A stretch of DNA of 64,000 nt from Reinekea forsetii (GCF_018860385.1 NZ_JAHKPH010000012.1:3160-67159), one strand, 5' to 3'; shown: positions 35,095 to 45,074, counted from the first letter of the stretch. Numbers and translations: made by a program. The notes: generated by a model not told the origin, from the letters alone.

Positions 35095-36681
35095 ATGATG
35101 AACAACCTGTTTACGCAAATTTACATACGCATGGCGATTGGCTTTATTGCGACAACGCTCCTAATTCTAGCGCTTCTAACGGTATTAGTAGATCGGCGCT
35201 ACGAATCGTTTGTTGAAAAGAGCGCAATCCCGGCCGGTAATTTAGTGTCATCAGGTTGGCTCGCCGCCTCAGGTGATGAGCAAACGGCTTGGCTAGATTT
35301 AGTATCGAGTTTGACAAATACTACTTGGCAGCTCAATGAAATGAGTTTAAATAGCCCGATAGAGATCATCCATTCTTCTTGGATTCAACAAAGTGCTGAA
35401 GTTAATATCCGATTAACCAATCAATTGGCCGTTTGCGTCAAGGTGTCTAATTGGCGCGACTGGTACATTGGAATTGGTTGGCTAATTTTAAACGACATTT
35501 CGCTGCAGCCAAGCGATAAGCGCCAAGCCTACTTTGAACAATTACAGCTAGAGATGCCTTGGCAACTCGAAAGAGTCGACCGAGAAGAAGAATCGTTGTC
35601 TAAACTTTCACTACGTCAGCTGAAATCTGGCCAAGCGGTTTTTTTACCGGCTCAAGACCAGCAATCAGATTGGCTTTACTTACCCGGCGGTGCAGAACAA
35701 GTCATTAAAATTGGTCCGATAGCTCGATTCGAAACTTTCAGCATTTTACAGTGGTTTGGCGTATTAACTTTGGCGCTGTCTATTTTAGCTATAGCTTTAA
35801 CCCTAATTACTCGCCCCATTTATAATCGAATAGAAGATATTCGTCGTGGTTTGGCTGACTTTACTGAAAACAAAGGTTACTTAAGCCTACCCACTGATTA
35901 TTCAGACAACTTAGGTTTAATGGCAAAACACATTGAAGATTTATCCAACGATCTCATTAAACAAGCCGAACAGAATAAGCAATTGAATATGGCTGTTTCA
36001 CACGATTTGAAAACGCCGATCGCGAGACTTAAATTTGCACTAGAAATGGCAAAAGAAAACCAAAGTTTCGACCAACTTGAAACAATGGATCGAGATATCC
36101 AATTGCTCACCAATCTTATAAACGAGTTATTGCTCTACCACCAACTAAATTCAACGAAACACTCAGAATTAGAGCCGTTTGACATCGCACATTCACTTTA
36201 TAAACAGGTTCGTGAAACTGTTCCGTCAAATTTTGAGCTTAAGTTGCAAGTGAGCCACACAAAAATGATGGTGCCGATAGACCCCAGCCATTGGAGACGC
36301 TTGTCACAAAACTTAATTGATAATGCGATGCAATATGGACAAAAAAGACTGTCCATTCACTTGAAAGCGCACAAACACTGCATTGAATTTAAAGTTAATG
36401 ACGATGGGCCCGGATTAACACCACGCGATTTTGAAAGCTTTTTAATGCCGTTCCAACGTAAAGATCAAAGCCGAGGCACACTAAACTTGAATCATGGATT
36501 AGGGTTAAGTTTAGTACAAGCAGTTACAGCACACTATGATGGTCAATTATCTCTAGAACCATCTGCACTCGGTGGCTGTTGTATTTCTGTCACTTTACCG
36601 CTTTGGCCTAAAACTCAAACTGGGTTAACGATCGAGAATTCTTCTTCGCCTTTATTCAACGAAAAGAGGGTATTGCTATGA
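35095..36681 (+). CDS. sensor histidine kinase of acidic-protein operon
   Basis: A 528-residue membrane kinase. TM1 is at about residues 12-31 and TM2 at about 217-239, with a ~185-residue periplasmic sensor between them that I cannot assign to a known family. HAMP (RPIYNRIEDIRRGLADF) and the phosphoacceptor His303 in MAVSHDLKTPIARLKFALEMA follow, then a HATPase domain (LSQNLIDNAMQYG, VNDDGPGLT, NHGLGLSLVQ). The domain order resembles RstB-type kinases. Its stop overlaps the start of the acidic gene by 4 nt, and the partner regulator closes the operon. Confidence 0.9.
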   Translation: MMNNLFTQIYIRMAIGFIATTLLILALLTVLVDRRYESFVEKSAIPAGNLVSSGWLAASGDEQTAWLDLVSSLTNTTWQLNEMSLNSPIEIIHSSWIQQSAEVNIRLTNQLAVCVKVSNWRDWYIGIGWLILNDISLQPSDKRQAYFEQLQLEMPWQLERVDREEESLSKLSLRQLKSGQAVFLPAQDQQSDWLYLPGGAEQVIKIGPIARFETFSILQWFGVLTLALSILAIALTLITRPIYNRIEDIRRGLADFTENKGYLSLPTDYSDNLGLMAKHIEDLSNDLIKQAEQNKQLNMAVSHDLKTPIARLKFALEMAKENQSFDQLETMDRDIQLLTNLINELLLYHQLNSTKHSELEPFDIAHSLYKQVRETVPSNFELKLQVSHTKMMVPIDPSHWRRLSQNLIDNAMQYGQKRLSIHLKAHKHCIEFKVNDDGPGLTPRDFESFLMPFQRKDQSRGTLNLNHGLGLSLVQAVTAHYDGQLSLEPSALGGCCISVTLPLWPKTQTGLTIENSSSPLFNEKRVLL

Positions 36682-37139
36682 AACGATTGTGCGTAACAAT
36701 TCTATTGTTACTCCCTAACATAGCCCTAACCGATGACTGGGGTAGTTGGGATGATTTACCCGACAACTTGCTTCAAGAAACCGATACATTAAAGCTCATG
36801 AATGAATTGGATCGTTTATTCTCAAGTGACTCTGCAGCGGTAGATGAAGAGCTAGATACTTGGTTGAATCAGCTCAACTTACGCCTTAATATTTCCGAAG
36901 AAGATTTAGAAGCATTATTGGAAGAGTTAGACGAAAGTGAAGCCGAGCGCCTAGAGGATTGGTTAGAAGACCAGCTCGAGCTACAAGAAGATGCCTTGGA
37001 GTTGAAAGAGGAAGATGAGGAGGATTTTGACGACGAAGATGATGTAGAAATAGATGAAGAAGAAGAAGAGGAGGAGGAGTTCGAAGACGAAGATGATGAG
37101 GAAGATGACGACGATGAAGACGACGAGGACGATGAGTGA
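36678..37139 (+). CDS. exported, extremely acidic protein
   Basis: A 153-residue protein with a signal peptide (residues 1-18, KRLCVTILLLLPNIALT), a helical middle with repeated short acidic/leucine units (LEALLEELDE, LEDWLEDQLELQ), and a C-terminal tail of 43 residues (111-153) of which 39 are Asp or Glu. The composition suggests binding of divalent cations or of basic surfaces, but no known domain is visible. It overlaps both neighbours by ATGA, so it is translationally coupled to the kinase and the TPR-type protein. Low-complexity regions like this defeat homology calls, so the function is open. Confidence 0.75.
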   Translation: MKRLCVTILLLLPNIALTDDWGSWDDLPDNLLQETDTLKLMNELDRLFSSDSAAVDEELDTWLNQLNLRLNISEEDLEALLEELDESEAERLEDWLEDQLELQEDALELKEEDEEDFDDEDDVEIDEEEEEEEEFEDEDDEEDDDDEDDEDDE

Positions 37140-38155
37140 TTCTTTTTAGAGCTCTAACCATAGGAAGTTTAATGGCTGCCATGGCAACAACAACGTTGGC
37201 TTCCGATTGTGAATGGGAGGAGACATTAACCGAAATCATTGAGCATCAAGATCAGAATAGCCCGTACAATACACTATCTGAACTCGATGCATTAATGTCA
37301 AAATGCCCGAGCACCCCAAGGCTGTATCTTGAAAAAGGTACAATGCTCTACAAATTACAACGATATAATGACGCGGTTGATCAATGGCAATACGCGCTCG
37401 ATACATATGAATTACCCGAAAATGTAGCCTTAAAAGTAAAGTTAAAAATACTCGACGCACAAAAAAAACAAAAGAACCAACTACGTCATTTATTATTAGC
37501 GCGAGTATCGTTTCAATCACAATCTAATGAAGAGCAGCAGTACGGAATTCTATCCTTGCAAGGTAAATCTACATTTAGCTTCCCGGCTTTAGAATTACTT
37601 AAACAACCGGCTTATTTCGAAACCTATGCTGGCTACGGTGGGTTAGTAAAACAGCCCATAGTACAATCACCTGACTCTAGTTCAAATACATTGTTAATGT
37701 TCCAAGCGGGCAGTGCTATCAATTGGCAAAACCTTAGGCTTCCCGTTTCACTTGGGTTAAATTATATAAATAAGGAACCCAGCTTTAACCTGTCTACTTC
37801 ACCTCGGCTCAAATGGAAAAGCATGGAAGCCTCTACAGGTTTCGATTACGACCTAAGCGATGGCACTCTAGAAGTGGAGCCTAAAATTCGCTGGAAAGGG
37901 TCTGAACTGTTAATAGAAGTCAGCGCAACGCATCAAAAACAGTGGCAAACATTGAATGCTGAAGCCAGCATGGGTAAAAAGTGGAATGTTGAAGCTGCTG
38001 GAGAATACGACCTTATCGACGCCGAGCATGAGCTGGGTATCGCACTGGCTAATCGTATCACCTCAAATTTAAAGCTTTCTGTAAGCGCAAATGCTGTGAT
38101 GTCTGAATCCAGCTACTGGGAAACCAAAGCCGGACTACTTTGGAAAATTTATTGA
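37136..38155 (+). CDS. exported TPR / beta-strand-rich protein, likely outer membrane
   Basis: A 339-residue protein with a signal peptide (about 1-22, ending TTTLA), a TPR-like helical pair (about 40-115, including LYLEKGTMLYKLQRYNDAVDQWQYAL) and a C-terminal ~200 residues of alternating short strands (SLGLNYINKEPSFNLSTSPRLKWKS, LEVEPKIRWKGSELLIEVSAT) ending in an aromatic residue (LLWKIY). This suggests a beta-barrel behind a TPR domain, a layout used by Slam-type export proteins, although this protein is smaller. I do not recognise its family. It lies between the acidic protein and the response regulator in a tight operon. Confidence 0.65.
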   Translation: MILFRALTIGSLMAAMATTTLASDCEWEETLTEIIEHQDQNSPYNTLSELDALMSKCPSTPRLYLEKGTMLYKLQRYNDAVDQWQYALDTYELPENVALKVKLKILDAQKKQKNQLRHLLLARVSFQSQSNEEQQYGILSLQGKSTFSFPALELLKQPAYFETYAGYGGLVKQPIVQSPDSSSNTLLMFQAGSAINWQNLRLPVSLGLNYINKEPSFNLSTSPRLKWKSMEASTGFDYDLSDGTLEVEPKIRWKGSELLIEVSATHQKQWQTLNAEASMGKKWNVEAAGEYDLIDAEHELGIALANRITSNLKLSVSANAVMSESSYWETKAGLLWKIY

Positions 38156-38157
38156 TC

Positions 38158-38844
38158 ATGCAAACCGATTTTGAATACGCAAATATCTGTTTAGTTGAAG
38201 ACGATGCTGGGTTAGCTGATTTAACGGCCACCTATTTAGAAAGCCACGGCTATTCAGTTGACGTAATTGCCAATGGCCTAGAGGCGGTAAAACGCATTCC
38301 TGAAACAAACCCTGATTTAGTCATCTTAGATATAATGCTGCCGGGCTTAGATGGCATGGCTGTTTGTCAAAAACTTAGGCAATCTTTCTATGGACCTATA
38401 CTTTTTTTAACAGCACGGGGTGATTCTATCGATGAGATACTGGGGTTAGAAATTGGAGGCGATGACTATTTAGCGAAGCCTGTTGAACCCCGCCGGTTAT
38501 TGGCACGAGTAAGAGCGATGTTACGTCGCCAAACAGCTGAAACATCCAAAACATTTGGCGTTCAAGGTCAAAGTGATTTTAAGTTTGATAAAGTAAAACA
38601 AGAAGTTTACTTTCAAGACTCACGGGTAGAGTTAACACAGCCCGAATTCCGGTTACTGCTTTGCTTAAAAGAAGCACAGGGTAAAATAGTGTCTCGTGAT
38701 GACATTATGAAAACGATCCGAGGCATCGAATACGATGGGGTATCGCGCACCGCCGATATTCTGGTTTCAGAGGTACGAAAAAAGCTGCCACAAGGCGAAT
38801 GGATAAAAACCATTCGTGGTCAGGGCTATACCTGGACAGAATAA
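38158..38844 (+). CDS. OmpR-family response regulator
   Basis: A protein of about 228 residues with a receiver domain (acceptor Asp58 in LVILDIMLPGLDG, Lys in LAKPVEP) and a C-terminal OmpR winged helix (ELTQPEFRLLLCL, VSRTADILVSEVRKKL, IRGQGYTW). I chose the ATG at 38158; a TTG at 38140 is an alternative. It is the natural partner of the kinase at 35095-36681 even though two exported-protein genes stand between them, an unusual order. It is convergent with metR, with a gap of 5 nt. Confidence 0.9.
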   Translation: MQTDFEYANICLVEDDAGLADLTATYLESHGYSVDVIANGLEAVKRIPETNPDLVILDIMLPGLDGMAVCQKLRQSFYGPILFLTARGDSIDEILGLEIGGDDYLAKPVEPRRLLARVRAMLRRQTAETSKTFGVQGQSDFKFDKVKQEVYFQDSRVELTQPEFRLLLCLKEAQGKIVSRDDIMKTIRGIEYDGVSRTADILVSEVRKKLPQGEWIKTIRGQGYTWTE

Positions 38845-38849
38845 TGTAC

Positions 38850-39740
38850 TTATGGGTGCTGTGTATTTCGTGCTATTTGAATCAATGCTTTGAGATAATC
38901 AGTGTCTTTGTCGACATCTCGAACCCCTAAGTAGATTTTTTTAGGTACGCCTTTCTTCCCTAACCTAACGGTCTTAATCGGCAGCTTAGATTGGTATTCT
39001 TGCGCAAGCCACTTAGGCAACGCAGCCACCCCTCGTTTGCTAGCCACCATCTGCAACATAATGTCTGTGGTTTCAATGGTTTTATGTTGCTTTGGCGTGA
39101 TGCCGGCAGGCGATAAAAAATGCGTAAAAATATCAAGCCGATTTTGCGCAACAGGATACGTAATCAGCACTTCTTCCATTAAATCTCTAGGCTCTGCAGA
39201 AGCTTGTTTCGCCAACTTATGTGCATTATTCACAACGAGCACTTGCTCATATTCAAAAACTGGCTCGAAACTAGAACCAGGTTTAATGATAGGGTCTGGC
39301 GTAACCAAAAGGTCTATTTCATGGCCATACAAAGCGCCCATTCCACCAAATTGAAACTTTTGCTTCACATCGATATCGACATTGGGCCATTGTTCTAGAA
39401 ATGGCGACACCACCTTGAGCAGCCATTGGTAGCAGGGGTGGCATTCCATACCTATGCGTAATTCGCCTCGATGACCTTGTGCGAACTGCTTTAGCTGCGC
39501 CTCAGCATGTTCTAATTGTGGCAAAATTCGGTTGGCGACGTTTAATAGATAATGTCCAGATTGAGTGAGTTGCAGTGTGCGCCCTTCTCTCAGCCAAATG
39601 GCCGTGCCTAACTTTTGCTCTAGTTTTCTCATGGTATGGCTTAGTGCAGACTGAGTTAAACATAAGCTCTGTGCGGCGGCGGTTAAGGTACCTAAGCGCT
39701 CGGTTTCTCTTATTATCGAAAAGTGAATTCTTTCCAGCAC
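38850..39740 (-). CDS. metR: LysR-type activator of methionine genes
   Basis: A LysR-type regulator of about 297 residues. The HTH is at about residues 4-62 (GTLTAAAQSLCLTQSALSHTMRKLEQKLGT), followed by the effector domain. Aligned with MetR the natural start is a GTG at 39740 (LERIHFSIIRETERLGTL), 15 codons inside the longest frame; there is no strong ribosome-binding site for either. The divergent neighbour metE, 109 nt away, fixes the identity: MetR activates metE with homocysteine. I found no perfect TGAA-N5-TTCA site between them. Confidence 0.88.
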   Translation of the reverse strand: MLERIHFSIIRETERLGTLTAAAQSLCLTQSALSHTMRKLEQKLGTAIWLREGRTLQLTQSGHYLLNVANRILPQLEHAEAQLKQFAQGHRGELRIGMECHPCYQWLLKVVSPFLEQWPNVDIDVKQKFQFGGMGALYGHEIDLLVTPDPIIKPGSSFEPVFEYEQVLVVNNAHKLAKQASAEPRDLMEEVLITYPVAQNRLDIFTHFLSPAGITPKQHKTIETTDIMLQMVASKRGVAALPKWLAQEYQSKLPIKTVRLGKKGVPKKIYLGVRDVDKDTDYLKALIQIARNTQHP

Positions 39741-39849
39741 ATAACAACCATGAATATAATTAATGAGTTGGTGAATATATACCATTATACGTCATGAATA
39801 AATATCCTTAACCTAGCGCCACTGACTCATTGTTACAAAGGATTATCTC

Positions 39850-42177
39850 ATGGCGTTAACACATAACTTAGGGTTCCCAAGAATTGGAGCGAACCGAGAA
39901 TTAAAATTTGCACTCGAATCTTTCTGGCAGGGCAAAAGTACCGAGGCCGATTTACATGCCACCGCACAAGCCATTCGATCAAAAAACTGGCAAGTACAAG
40001 CTTCGCTCGATTTTACACCTGTGGGTGATTTTTCATTATACGATCACGTACTCGATACCAGTTTTATGTTGGGTCACTTACCTGAGCGCGCTAAAAACAT
40101 AGATGGCAATCGATTAGATCAATATTTTAGCGTGGCCCGAGGGCGTTCTGCTCGTAACCAAAACACAAATGCCTGCCCTCACATACATGCCGGTGAAATG
40201 ACAAAATGGTTTGATACAAATTACCATTACATTGTGCCAGAGCTCACTCAAGGCTCTGAGTTTAAGCTCAATGCAACGGCATTGTTGAGGCAAATAAAAG
40301 AAGCTCAACAACTTGGCCGTGCCATAAAACCCGTGATCATTGGTCCGGCAACTTATTTATGGTTAAGCAAACCAAAAGACAAAAGCCATCCTCTGGAATT
40401 TGCTCAGCAATTAGTAGAGCAATACATTGATTTACTCACATTACTGAGCGAGCACCAAGTGGAATGGGTGCAAATAGATGAACCCATTTTAGTAACTGAG
40501 CTCGAAAAACCTTGGTTAGATACCATTGATGCATTGTACAAGGCGCTTTCTGACACCCCAATAAAACTATTACTGACTACCTATTTTGGCAGCTTAGGTG
40601 AAAACCTACACTTCACCAGCCAACTCCCTGTTGCGGGCTTTCACTTAGACGCTATCAATGCTCGGCACGAAGTAGAGTTTTTAACGAACCAATTAACAGA
40701 CAACCAAATACTTTCTTTAGGCGTCATAAACGGTCGTAACGTATGGGTTAGCGACTTAAACGCCATACTAAACTGGCTAGAACCTATTTCAAACAAGCTC
40801 AAACATCGACTTTGGTTAGCGCCATCCTGTTCATTGATTCATGTACCGGTGGATTTAAATAGCGAAGATAAACTGGATGATGAAATTAAGTCTTGGCTTT
40901 CATTTGCGCATCAAAAGCTGCAAGAGTTGGCGATTTTAAAACAGGCACTTAACCACGGTCGTCACACGGTAGAATCGGAACTGGATCAAAATAGCAAAGC
41001 TCTAGAAAGCCGTGCAAGTTCAGCGCGAATACATAATCCAATTGTGCAAAATGCATTGAGCGCAATAACCAAAACCGACGAAGCTCGTGATAGCGGCTAC
41101 GAAACGCGTGCAGCAATTCAATCAAAGCAGTTTCAGTTACCGCTGTACCCAACTACGACAATTGGTTCGTTCCCGCAAACTGCGGACATTCGTAAAATAC
41201 GCCAACAATTCAAACGAGGCGATATACGATTCAGTGACTATCAACATAAAATCCGTGAAGCCATCAATGAATGTGTTTCCATTCAAGAAGCCATTGGCTT
41301 AGATGTTTTGGTTCATGGTGAAGCAGAGCGCAATGATATGGTGGAATACTTTGGTGAGCAGCTTCAAGGATACACGTTTAGCCAATTTGGCTGGGTACAA
41401 TCTTATGGATCTCGTTGTGTAAAACCCCCTATTTTATTCGGAGACATAAGCCGCCCGTTCCCGATGACGGTCAGTTGGACAAAGTATGCGCAGGCACAAA
41501 CAAGCAAACCCATGAAAGGAATGCTTACTGGCCCTGTCACTCTCCTTAACTGGTCATTTGTGCGCGATGACCAACCAAGATCTGTTACGGCACTGCAGCT
41601 TGCACTAGCCATAAAATCTGAAGTACTGGATCTTGAGAATGCAGGCATCAACATAATTCAAATAGATGAAGCCGCATTGCGTGAAGGGCTACCGTTGAAA
41701 AAATCAGAATGGCAGGCTTACTTAGATTGGGCGATTAAAGCATTCAAGGTCACCGCCAATGGCGTAAAAGATAGCACCCAGATTCATACGCACATGTGCT
41801 ATTCGGAGTTTAACGATATTATTGAAGCCATTGCCGAAATGGACGCCGATGTAATCACCATAGAAACCTCCCGTTCTGACATGGAATTATTGGATGTTTT
41901 CCAACACTTTAATTACCCGAACCAAATAGGCCCCGGTGTTTACGACATCCACTCGCCTAATTTACCCACCAAAGAGAGCATTGTTGCTTTAATGCGTAAT
42001 GCCGCGGAGCGCATACCCAAAGAAAGATTGTGGGTAAACCCAGACTGTGGTTTAAAAACTCGACAATGGTCTGAGGTAAAACCAGCGCTACTAAACATGG
42101 TTGCGGCGGCACAGCAGCTTCGAAAACAAGAGCAACCTAAACTCGCACAAGTTCAACCTTTAGAAGCCCTATCTTAA
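39850..42177 (+). CDS. metE: cobalamin-independent methionine synthase
   Basis: MetE transfers the methyl group from 5-methyltetrahydropteroyltri-glutamate to homocysteine. The 775-residue protein has two related barrels. The catalytic C-terminal one contains [12 protein letters not shown]-type sequence (here [17 protein letters not shown]), [18 protein letters not shown], and the zinc site with His and Cys of THMCYSEF and the last Cys in [10 protein letters not shown]. It is slightly longer than the E. coli enzyme (753), mostly in the inter-domain linker. The presence of MetE together with CobT suggests both B12-independent and B12-dependent routes. Confidence 0.97.
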   Translation: MALTHNLGFPRIGANRELKFALESFWQGKSTEADLHATAQAIRSKNWQVQASLDFTPVGDFSLYDHVLDTSFMLGHLPERAKNIDGNRLDQYFSVARGRSARNQNTNACPHIHAGEMTKWFDTNYHYIVPELTQGSEFKLNATALLRQIKEAQQLGRAIKPVIIGPATYLWLSKPKDKSHPLEFAQQLVEQYIDLLTLLSEHQVEWVQIDEPILVTELEKPWLDTIDALYKALSDTPIKLLLTTYFGSLGENLHFTSQLPVAGFHLDAINARHEVEFLTNQLTDNQILSLGVINGRNVWVSDLNAILNWLEPISNKLKHRLWLAPSCSLIHVPVDLNSEDKLDDEIKSWLSFAHQKLQELAILKQALNHGRHTVESELDQNSKALESRASSARIHNPIVQNALSAITKTDEARDSGYETRAAIQSKQFQLPLYPTTTIGSFPQTADIRKIRQQFKRGDIRFSDYQHKIREAINECVSIQEAIGLDVLVHGEAERNDMVEYFGEQLQGYTFSQFGWVQSYGSRCVKPPILFGDISRPFPMTVSWTKYAQAQTSKPMKGMLTGPVTLLNWSFVRDDQPRSVTALQLALAIKSEVLDLENAGINIIQIDEAALREGLPLKKSEWQAYLDWAIKAFKVTANGVKDSTQIHTHMCYSEFNDIIEAIAEMDADVITIETSRSDMELLDVFQHFNYPNQIGPGVYDIHSPNLPTKESIVALMRNAAERIPKERLWVNPDCGLKTRQWSEVKPALLNMVAAAQQLRKQEQPKLAQVQPLEALS

Positions 42178-42526
42178 TGCAAGGGAGGTATTAAACACTT
42201 TGGGAAAGCAATTAAACCAATGAGTGAAGGTGAAATTGTTACCGTAAAACAACCTACGTTAACCATACAGAACGAGCACAGAAGCTTGCTTAGGCCGTAT
42301 GGCTTGCGCAGAAAAATACGACTCAACAAATGAACCCTACGCAACCAAGAATGGCTCGTAGGGTTCTTTTGCATGCCCATTAAAAACCCATTACCCTAAT
42401 AGAACAAATACAGCCCTCTATAAAATTAAAAAACGGGCTGCCTAATTTTCAGGTAAATTGCCTTAACGCACCCACAGGGGCTATGCTGGTTACTATGAAT
42501 TAAAAACACTAATAACTTGAGGCTCT
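42178..42526. other. metE 3' region without genes
   Basis: 349 nt with no gene. It contains the metE terminator at 42332-42370, then AT-rich sequence that probably includes the promoter of the following lipoprotein gene; TTGAGG at about 42518 is that gene's ribosome-binding site region. Confidence 0.4.
42332..42370 (+). terminator. metE terminator
   Basis: GAACCCTACG and CGTAGGGTTC make a perfect 10-bp stem around a 15-nt loop, followed by TTTT, about 155 nt downstream of the metE stop. Confidence 0.75.
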
Positions 42527-43036
42527 ATGAAAAAGCTTATTCTTTTATTCACCATCTTCCTTGTGAGCTGCGCTAGCTTAGAGCCCAAATCGGCTGAATC
42601 TAGTGCCTTAACCGGCACCATATCGGTTGAGCTAAATAAACCTTGGCGCTTGTTTTATAAAGGCGCTCAGAAACCCCCCATTCAAATTAAATTTGAAAAC
42701 CTAGATACAGGGAAAACCCATTTAGTAAAATCTAACTCGCAGGGGTTTTATTTTCTAGCAAACGTACCTCCCGGCCACTACGCAATGTCCCAATGGAAAA
42801 TAGAGCGATCGACTTCTTCTGAAAACTGGTTCATGACCGGGGCTATAACCAATAATTATGCTGAAGCGCTGCCTGGAGCTATAGGCGTATTTAAACCCGT
42901 TACAGCAAACGTTTCTGTTATATCGGCTAATAAAAACCAACTTGATTTCCGCACTAACTTAGGTGTAGCCAACAAAGAAGCCCTTCAAGAAATAATCGCC
43001 CGTGATTTTCCGAGCTGGCTAAGTTATTTAAAGTAG
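42527..43036 (+). CDS. small lipoprotein with carboxypeptidase-regulatory-like domain
   Basis: A 169-residue protein with a clear type II signal peptide (KKLILLFTIFLVSC, lipobox LVSC, Cys15). The rest is beta-rich; ENLDTGKTHLVKSNSQGFYFLANVPPGHYAMSQW fits a carboxypeptidase-regulatory-like or SpaA-like beta-sandwich. The function is unknown. It stands at the start of the AT-rich accessory stretch after metE. Confidence 0.65.
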   Translation: MKKLILLFTIFLVSCASLEPKSAESSALTGTISVELNKPWRLFYKGAQKPPIQIKFENLDTGKTHLVKSNSQGFYFLANVPPGHYAMSQWKIERSTSSENWFMTGAITNNYAEALPGAIGVFKPVTANVSVISANKNQLDFRTNLGVANKEALQEIIARDFPSWLSYLK

Positions 43037-43072
43037 GCACCCTAATTTGCCGCTTAACTAAAGGATGAACAC

Positions 43073-43264
43073 ATGAACAACAAATACAAAACCATAAACT
43101 ACAAGTTCAAAAGACGCTGGTTTAGCTCGGAAGTAAACACCGAAGAGCTAAATAACGAGATAAACGCCCAAGCCACAAACGGGTGGCAGTTTGTAAGCAT
43201 GAGTGTGGTAACGCTGTATGGCTACCCACAATCGGCGGTTTGTGTTTATAAGAAAGACGATTGA
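43073..43264 (+). CDS. DUF4177-domain protein
   Basis: A 63-residue cytosolic protein with the short DUF4177 fold: YKTINYKFKRR..., ELNNEINAQATNGWQFVSM and a C-terminal strand. These proteins are widespread, small and uncharacterised. It is 36 nt downstream of the lipoprotein gene, with AAGGATG-type sequence before the ATG. Confidence 0.7.
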   Translation: MNNKYKTINYKFKRRWFSSEVNTEELNNEINAQATNGWQFVSMSVVTLYGYPQSAVCVYKKDD

Positions 43265-43409
43265 AGTTGCTTGGCTGGTTGTTGAGCGAATTTTGACTTT
43301 GGTGGGCTAGGTGCTCAATATAGTTATGACTTTTAGGCTGCTTATCTTGGATAAGGCCTGAAATGGGTGCTTGAGCGGTAGAGTAATATGTTATTAGCAA
43401 AAGGGATCT

Positions 43410-43987
43410 ATGGAAACGCAAACAGTGAAATTAAATGACGGAAGAAGTATATCTTACTGCCGAACTGGGAATAGTGGACCGACAGTAGTCTTCGAATCTG
43501 GCATGCATCTAATTGCGAACGATGGGATACTTCCTTAATAGCGTCAGCCCTCACTCGCATCAAGAACGAACACTCTGGAAAGATTATTCACCTTTTCGGT
43601 TATAGCCGTGGTGGAGAAGGCGTTTATAAGTATTTGAACTCTGAAAGTGATGTAGGTATAGCGTCCGTCATAAATTCAAGGGTCCCAGCTGAGTTTTGTT
43701 CAAATGCAATGCTTCAAATAGTTCATTCTAACACCGACCACACGGAACCTTTAACCAAAGTTGAAGATTTTTATAGATCTTTAGCCAAAACAAATCAATT
43801 TGTGACCTTCGATATTTTTAAAGGCGACCACTTTTCTATTAGGGAAATTGCTTTGACGGGTATAGTGAATGAAGCAGTTAACAGTCATAGGCAATGGAAG
43901 CGAGAATATCGTAGCAAAGATATTCTCAGCAATCATTCTCTAGAATTGGGTAACTTTGATATTCTAGATCCAATGAAACAGGAGTAA
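43410..43987 (+). pseudogene. frameshifted alpha/beta hydrolase
   Basis: An ATG at 43410 with GGGA upstream opens a hydrolase-like start (DGRSISYCRTGNSGPTVVFESG), but this frame stops at 43537-43539. The next frame takes over inside the same region (HASNCERWDTSLIASAL), carries the nucleophile elbow GYSRGGEG and runs to 43987 through KGDHFSIRE, a plausible catalytic-His region. The join falls near 43500, where homologues read on in one frame, so a small deletion is likely. At about 190 residues in total it is also shorter than typical (about 270). It is either a real pseudogene or an assembly error. The stop lies 3 nt before the GNAT start. Confidence 0.65.
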
Positions 43988-43990
43988 CTA

Positions 43991-44521
43991 TTGATTATTG
44001 AGACCAAACGTTTATTGCTAAGAAACTTCGAAAAAAGCGATACAAACAACTATTGCAACCTCACCAGCGATTCAAAATATCAGCGTTTCTATAGTGAAGA
44101 AGATTGCAGCGTTGAAAAATCTCGTTTTTTGGTAGAGCAGTTTATTTTGCAAACTCTCGAAGAAAAACGAAGCAAGTATCAGATGGCTATCGTACTTAAA
44201 GATACGGGTGACTTTATTGGCACGGCTGGTTTACGCATTGAGCAAGATAAGCAGGCTTCAATAGGATGCGGTATTGGTCGCAATTACCAGTCTGCTGGCT
44301 ATGCAATAGAAGCAATGTATGCGCTCTTAAAGTATGGGTTTGAGGAGCACGATATTCATAGGGTTTATGCTGAAACAATTTCTGAAAATACACCCGCTAT
44401 TTGGTTATGCGAAATGCTGGGTTTGCGTGAAGAAGCTCGCCTTATCGAAAATAGGTACTTTAAAGGACAGTGGTGGAGCACCGTAGTAATGGCTATGCTT
44501 AAAGAAGAGTGGTCCAATTGA
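43991..44521 (+). CDS. RimJ/RimL-type GNAT acetyltransferase
   Basis: A 176-residue N-acetyltransferase with the typical start ETKRLLLRNFEKSD, the acetyl-CoA motif IGCGIGRNYQSAGYAIEAMYALLKYGFEE and NTPAIWLCEMLGLREEARLIENRYFKGQWWSTVVMAML. The start is a TTG with GGAG 6 nt upstream. The substrate cannot be told from sequence. Its stop overlaps the NUDIX start by 1 nt. Confidence 0.88.
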   Translation: MIIETKRLLLRNFEKSDTNNYCNLTSDSKYQRFYSEEDCSVEKSRFLVEQFILQTLEEKRSKYQMAIVLKDTGDFIGTAGLRIEQDKQASIGCGIGRNYQSAGYAIEAMYALLKYGFEEHDIHRVYAETISENTPAIWLCEMLGLREEARLIENRYFKGQWWSTVVMAMLKEEWSN

Positions 44522-45024
44522 TGCAAATAGTTACTTGGGGTGATAAAAAATATAAGTTGGCTTGGGTACTACCAGACGATCTCCCAGCTGAGGCTTTTAT
44601 AACTACGGCGCATGGCTATTGCTTTAAAGGTTGTGATTTATTGGTGGTGGAGAAACATCGTGGATTCGAGCTACCCGGAGGGCATTTAAACCCTGGTGAA
44701 GACTACAAAGCAGCCTTTAAACGTGAAGCCTTTGAAGAAGCCTGCGTCCAAATAGGCGAAGTAGTATTACATGGGTTTATTCGCGTTGAGCCGCTAATTG
44801 AAAACAGTTTATCAGACTATCCTTCTGTTTCATTTATGGCATTTTGCTCAACGATTGTTAAGGAAGAAGAAGTATACTCTCCACAATTTGAGTGTATTTC
44901 TCGAAAGTACATTCCCCTTTTAGATATCCGGCAAGTGCACCACAGTTGGAATGATATCTATGAGCCGTCGCTACAATCCGCGGTTATCTATAGAAGTACA
45001 CATTTAGTTCGCATGGTAAGGTAA
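44521..45024 (+). CDS. NUDIX hydrolase
   Basis: A 167-residue protein from the ATG overlapping the previous stop. The NUDIX box is complete: GGHLNPGEDYKAAFKREAFEEACVQI (G-x5-E-x7-RE-x2-EE). The N-terminal part is short and the C-terminal region has an aromatic-rich strand pattern. It may hydrolyse a nucleoside diphosphate derivative; the specificity is unknown. Paired with GNAT in a 1-nt overlap. Confidence 0.85.
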   Translation: MQIVTWGDKKYKLAWVLPDDLPAEAFITTAHGYCFKGCDLLVVEKHRGFELPGGHLNPGEDYKAAFKREAFEEACVQIGEVVLHGFIRVEPLIENSLSDYPSVSFMAFCSTIVKEEEVYSPQFECISRKYIPLLDIRQVHHSWNDIYEPSLQSAVIYRSTHLVRMVR

Positions 45025-45074
45025 TTGGAGAATAAATAGAAAATATTTAAAGATACCACCCAATAAATAAAGCA

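Noticed and set aside
39741-39849. Cobalamin or SAM riboswitch before metE
   Set aside because: The gap to metR is only 109 nt and holds no such structure; MetR control is the simpler reading. No perfect MetR box was seen either.
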